Source of the DNA: Bacteroidales bacterium
Lineage (GTDB): Bacteria; Bacteroidota; Bacteroidia; Bacteroidales; WRGA01
Direction: 5' to 3'
DNA length: 9,188 nucleotides
Assembly: GCA_031279795.1 (NCBI GenBank)
Contig: JAITHZ010000366.1
Span: 1 to 9,188, forward strand
Shown: piece by piece, positions 6,581 through 9,188 of the stretch
Position numbering within the stretch: the first letter of the stretch is position 1
How the letters are laid out: each line of letters starts with the position of its first letter
The notes under the pieces: model-generated
The model's input: only the letters and a program-made list of their open reading frames with translations
Database searches by the model: none
Told to the model about the DNA's origin: nothing
Position numbers and translations under genes: made by a program

Positions 6581-6635
6581 TTTTTGTGAAAAATTTTTGT
6601 TTTTGTTTTTGGTTGCCTTATTCCGTATCTTCAAC

Positions 6636-6689
6636 GATTCGAGCGAATCATTTACTCAACCTTGCTTTTTAAGCGTTTATCCAATAAAC
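6636..6689 (-). promoter_or_regulatory. Two further inverted repeats in the rpsL-rpsG gap
   Basis: Two small perfect inverted repeats lie in the 181-base gap before rpsG. At 6675-6689 GTTTAT and ATAAAC flank a three-base centre. At 6636-6649 GATTCG and CGAATC flank AG. They lie roughly 55-110 bases upstream of the rpsG start. The place matches the uS7 autoregulatory region known from E. coli, but no sequence match to that target was established. The function is inferred from position only. Confidence 0.4.
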
Positions 6690-6724
6690 TCAAACGAATT
6701 TGAAACTGTTTACTTCTCTTTTTC

Positions 6725-6758
6725 AAAAAAACCGGTAAGGGATAAACTTATCCAGTTT
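6725..6758 (-). terminator. Terminator-like hairpin directly after rpsL
   Basis: Just behind the rpsL stop the minus strand can form an 11-base-pair stem. AAACTGG pairs with CCGGTTT (one G-U pair) and, past one bulged A, TAAG pairs with CTTA, closing a seven-base loop. The 3' arm runs into seven T residues (6725-6731). This has the form of an intrinsic terminator. Because rpsG and fusA follow without a clear promoter, it more likely acts as a partial terminator or attenuator, or stabilises the rpsL mRNA end. Confidence 0.65.
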
Positions 6759-6761
6759 AGA

Positions 6762-7175
6762 TTACTTCTTTTTGCCTTTTGCTACGGCTGCGGCTGCCTG
6801 ACCTGGTTTCGGGCGTTTTGCTCCATATTTTGAACGGCGTTGTGTTCGTCCATTCACTCCTGCGGTATCCAGTGTTCCGCGAACAATGTGATAACGAACG
6901 CCAGGTAGGTCTTTCACGCGTCCGCCGCGAACCATCACGATTGAGTGTTCCTGCAAATTGTGGCCTTCACCCGGTATGTAGGCGTTCACTTCTTTGGTAT
7001 TCGTCAAACGGACACGCGCTACTTTGCGTAATGCTGAGTTCGGCTTTTTGGGCGTGGTTGTGTAAACACGTACACAAACGCCTCGCCGTTGCGGACATGA
7101 ATCCAACGCTGGCGATTTGCTTTTGTCAATCAATACCTTCCTCCCTGTTCTTACTAATTGTTGAATTGTAGGCAT
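6762..7175 (-). CDS. rpsL: 30S ribosomal protein uS12 (RpsL)
   Basis: uS12 lies at the decoding centre and controls accuracy of codon reading. The 137-residue product starts MPTIQQLVRTGRKV and has the universal TTTPKKPNSALRK segment with Lys43 and the loop KDLPGVRYH with Lys88, Asp89 and Pro91. These positions carry the residues of streptomycin-sensitive forms. Asp89 is the residue methylthiolated by RimO in other bacteria. The alanine- and lysine-rich C-terminal tail is slightly longer than in E. coli, as usual in the phylum. This is the first gene of the str operon. A good promoter lies about 60 bases upstream, and a terminator-like hairpin follows the stop. Confidence 0.97.
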   Translation of the reverse strand: MPTIQQLVRTGRKVLIDKSKSPALDSCPQRRGVCVRVYTTTPKKPNSALRKVARVRLTNTKEVNAYIPGEGHNLQEHSIVMVRGGRVKDLPGVRYHIVRGTLDTAGVNGRTQRRSKYGAKRPKPGQAAAAVAKGKKK

Positions 7176-7237
7176 TTCTTCGTTTTTTACTCCTATTTAT
7201 TGTTAATTAATCTTATCAAATTTTCTATTTCGGGCTG

Positions 7238-7267
7238 CAAAGATACGCATTATTTTTATATGTACAA
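7238..7267 (-). promoter_or_regulatory. Bacteroidota-type promoter of the str operon
   Basis: On the minus strand TTG (7265-7267) is followed after 19 bases by TATCTTTG (7238-7245), a full match to the TAnnTTTG element at the expected spacing. Transcription would start near 7231, leaving a leader of about 55 bases before rpsL. The rest of the 195-base gap (7176-7370) is AT-rich. No convincing terminator for the preceding nfnB gene was found in it. Confidence 0.75.
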
Positions 7268-7370
7268 CCTTGTGGGATTTTTTTGTTTTTTTTAAGATTG
7301 CATGTCAATAAACGTATTTTATCTCTTAATGTTTTTTGAATACATCTTCGATGACAAATTTTGCGGAGAA

Positions 7371-8840
7371 TCATAAATTCGACAGGTAGCTGTCCATACC
7401 GGCGGCTGCTTTTCGTCCATCGCCCATAGCCAGGATTACAGTAGCGCCGCCACGAACGATGTCGCCGCCGGCAAAAATGTCGGGAATAGAAGTTTGCATT
7501 GTGTCTTGATTAACGATCAACGTTCCCCATTTGCTGACCTCCAGTCCAGATATGGCTGCTGGAATCAACGGGTTTGGGGACACTCCCACACTGACAATCA
7601 CTTCGTCCACCGCAATCAGTTCCGTTTGTCCGGGAAGTTCTACCGGTGCACGCCTGCCGGATGCATCTGGTTCGCCGAGCGTCATTTTTTGCAGCAGAAC
7701 GTGGGTAACGCGGCCTTTTTCGTCGCCACGATATTCAATCGGGTTATGCAGCGTATAAAACTCAATCCCCTCTTCCTTGGCATGTTTCACTTCTTCGATA
7801 CGTGCAGGCATTTCTTCTTCCGAACGACGGTAAATAATCATGGCGCGTTGTGCGCCGAGCCGTCGGGCTGTTCGTACGGCATCCATGGCAGTATTCCCGC
7901 CGCCGATGACTGCCACATTTTTGCCAATCAACACAGGTGTGTCAGATTCGGGACTGGCAGCGTCCATCAAATTGACGCGCGTCAGGTATTCGTTGCTCGA
8001 CATGACGCCGTTCAGGTTTTCGCCCGGGATATTCATGAAACGCGGTAATCCAGCGCCACTCGACACGAAGACGCCATTGAATCCGGCTTCATGCAGGTCG
8101 TCATAAGAAAGGGTTTTTCCTATTATACAATCAGTTACAAATTCTACGCCAATCTTTCGCAGCACGTTTATTTCGACGTCAACAATTTCGTTGGGCAGTC
8201 GAAATTCGGGAATTCCGTATTTAAGCACACCGCCGATTTCGTGCAATGCTTCAAAAACCGTGACTGCATATCCCCGTTTTGCCATATCAAGGGCAAAAGA
8301 AAGACCCGCAGGCCCCGAACCGACGGCGGCGACTTTGATGCCGTTTTCAGGCGCTACCGACGGTATGGATATTTTCCCTGCATCCCGTTCGTAATCGGCA
8401 GCAAAACGTTCCAGATAACCGATAGCTACAGGCTCTTTCTTCATTTTTAGAAACATGCATTTTTCTTCGCACTGCTTTTCCTGTGGGCAAACTCGTCCGC
8501 AGACAGCTGGAAGGGCACTGGTTTCTTTCAAGGTTTTGGCTGCCTCCAAAAATTGTCCGCATTCGATATGTTTAATGAATTTCGGGATATTGATACTCAC
8601 CGGACAGCTACTCACACATGCAGGCGAAGGGCAGTCCAGGCAGCGTTTAGCTTCGAGCAGCGCCTGCTCCTGTGTCAGTCCCAGATTGACTTCCGAGTTG
8701 TTTGTTATCCGGTATTCCGGCGCCAGTTCCCGCATTTTCACACGGGGAATTTCTTTCCGGTCTTTTGCATTTTTACTTTTACGCAATTCTTCCCGCCAAT
8801 GTTGTTTCCGTTCTTCGGCCAGATTGGTTTCGTTTGTCAT
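7371..8840 (-). CDS. nfnB: NfnB-type FAD/iron-sulfur oxidoreductase (annotated elsewhere as GltA/SudA, glutamate synthase small-subunit-like)
   Basis: The 489 residues match the large subunit of NADH-dependent reduced ferredoxin:NADP+ oxidoreductase, a cytoplasmic electron-bifurcating enzyme that balances NADH, NADPH and ferredoxin. An N-terminal cysteine-rich domain holds Cys67, 70, 75 and 79 and Cys114, 118, 124 and 128, suited to two [4Fe-4S] clusters. The FAD dinucleotide fold has GSGPAGL at about 174-180. The NAD(P) fold has VIGGGNTAMDAV at 311-322. A C-terminal FAD contact lies near 455-478 (IFAGGDIVRGGATVILAMGDG). Such proteins are often labelled NADPH-dependent glutamate synthase. The adjacent FNR-like [2Fe-2S] gene, 18 bases upstream, favours the Nfn/Sud complex, since no large glutamate synthase subunit is visible. 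Function as NfnAB is inferred from this pairing. Confidence 0.88.
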   Translation of the reverse strand: MTNETNLAEERKQHWREELRKSKNAKDRKEIPRVKMRELAPEYRITNNSEVNLGLTQEQALLEAKRCLDCPSPACVSSCPVSINIPKFIKHIECGQFLEAAKTLKETSALPAVCGRVCPQEKQCEEKCMFLKMKKEPVAIGYLERFAADYERDAGKISIPSVAPENGIKVAAVGSGPAGLSFALDMAKRGYAVTVFEALHEIGGVLKYGIPEFRLPNEIVDVEINVLRKIGVEFVTDCIIGKTLSYDDLHEAGFNGVFVSSGAGLPRFMNIPGENLNGVMSSNEYLTRVNLMDAASPESDTPVLIGKNVAVIGGGNTAMDAVRTARRLGAQRAMIIYRRSEEEMPARIEEVKHAKEEGIEFYTLHNPIEYRGDEKGRVTHVLLQKMTLGEPDASGRRAPVELPGQTELIAVDEVIVSVGVSPNPLIPAAISGLEVSKWGTLIVNQDTMQTSIPDIFAGGDIVRGGATVILAMGDGRKAAAGMDSYLSNL

Positions 8841-8841
8841 A

Positions 8842-8877
8842 ATTTCTTTATAATAAATTTATTCTATTTCTTTATAA
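8842..8877 (-). repeat. 12-base direct repeat at the nfnA-nfnB junction
   Basis: The 12-mer TTATAAAGAAAT (minus strand) occurs at 8866-8877, inside the last codons of the upstream gene, and again at 8842-8853, just before the nfnB ATG. The period is 24 bases. Between and overlapping them, 8852-8863 is a perfect 12-base palindrome (AATAAATTTATT). It may be a trace of a small tandem duplication that formed the spacer. Confidence 0.6.
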
Positions 8878-9188
8878 GAGTTTAAGCGGATAAGCATTTC
8901 GTCAAAATCGACCAGGTGAGCATCAAATTCGGGGCCGTCGATGCAGACAAATTTAGTTTTCCCGCCTACGGTAATCCGGCAAGCTCCGCACATACCCGTT
9001 CCGTCGACCATGATGGTATTGAGCGAAGCAAGGGTTGGAATGTGATAGGCGGCTGTTGTTTGGGCTACAAATTTCATCATGACAGCCGGGCCGATTGTGA
9101 TGCACAAATCTACTTTTTCTCGCTGAATGATTCCTTCGACACCTTTGGTGATCAGTCCTTTGTTCCCATACGAACCGTCGTCGGTCAT
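8859..9188 (-). CDS. nfnA: NfnA-type FNR-like [2Fe-2S] subunit, C-terminal part only
   Basis: Only the last 109 residues are inside the window, and the frame is open to the edge. The full protein is usually about 280 residues, so the ATG-like first codon is internal. The visible part has the end of the NAD-binding domain (DDGSYGNKG, then ITIGPAVMMKF). The C-terminal iron-sulfur domain has VDGTGMCGACRITV and FVCIDGPEFDAHLVDFDE. Asp62, Cys67, Cys70 and Cys82 of the fragment fit the one-Asp, three-Cys [2Fe-2S] ligand set described for Thermotoga NfnA. Related PyrK-type subunits of dihydroorotate dehydrogenase share this fold. The downstream NfnB-like partner supports the Nfn/Sud assignment. The two genes are 18 bases apart and almost certainly one operon. 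Confidence 0.88.
   Translation of the reverse strand: MTDDGSYGNKGLITKGVEGIIQREKVDLCITIGPAVMMKFVAQTTAAYHIPTLASLNTIMVDGTGMCGACRITVGGKTKFVCIDGPEFDAHLVDFDEMLIRLNSYKEIE

Noticed and set aside
6581..6634. Upstream TTG extension of rpsG by 18 residues
   Set aside because: The added lysine- and asparagine-rich residues are not part of uS7. The ATG at 6580 gives the usual 158 residues.
7335..7370. Terminator behind nfnB (CATC-GAA-GATG inverted repeat)
   Set aside because: The stem is only four base pairs and is not followed by a T tract.
7494..8048. Plus-strand open frame of 184 codons opposite nfnB
   Set aside because: It lies wholly within a well-supported gene on the other strand. Its product has no recognisable motif, and no promoter precedes it.

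Overview
The window is a stretch of chromosome that looks like a member of the Bacteroidota, most likely Bacteroidales. Four things suggest this: the ribosomal protein sequences (uS7, uS12 and EF-G are of that type); the joined str and S10 operons with no tuf gene between fusA and rpsJ; AT-rich starts with little Shine-Dalgarno signal; and promoters of the TTG-N19/20-TAnnTTTG class. The exact genus cannot be read from the sequence. All genes are on the minus strand, so transcription runs from high to low coordinates.

In transcription order, the window opens with the C-terminal part of an FNR-like [2Fe-2S] subunit (8859-9188) and its flavoprotein partner (7371-8840). Together they look like NfnAB, the enzyme coupling NADH, ferredoxin and NADP(H). 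After a 195-base gap holding a near-consensus promoter (7238-7267) comes the str operon: rpsL, rpsG and fusA. The rpsL-rpsG gap is 181 bases long and rich in hairpins, including a terminator-like one right behind rpsL. A second terminator-like hairpin lies between fusA and rpsJ.

The S10 operon then begins with rpsJ but is interrupted. Between rpsJ and rplC sit two genes that do not belong to the canonical operon: a small protein with about four membrane segments (3149-3580) and, overlapping it by four bases, a membrane-anchored protein with a LexA/UmuD-like S24 serine-protease domain (2454-3152). The latter has a visible Ser/Lys dyad and an Ala-Gly bond at the distance where LexA-type proteins cut themselves. 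A promoter directly behind this pair (2418-2449) can restart transcription into rplC, rplD, rplW and rplB.

The window ends within rplB, where an in-frame TGA replaces a glycine codon in the conserved GGGEGR motif. The conserved uL2 sequence continues in the same frame beyond it, so this is one base change rather than a frameshift. It may be a sequence error, a truncating mutation or a read-through site. The two points most worth following are this TGA and the membrane/S24-protease pair inside the ribosomal operon.
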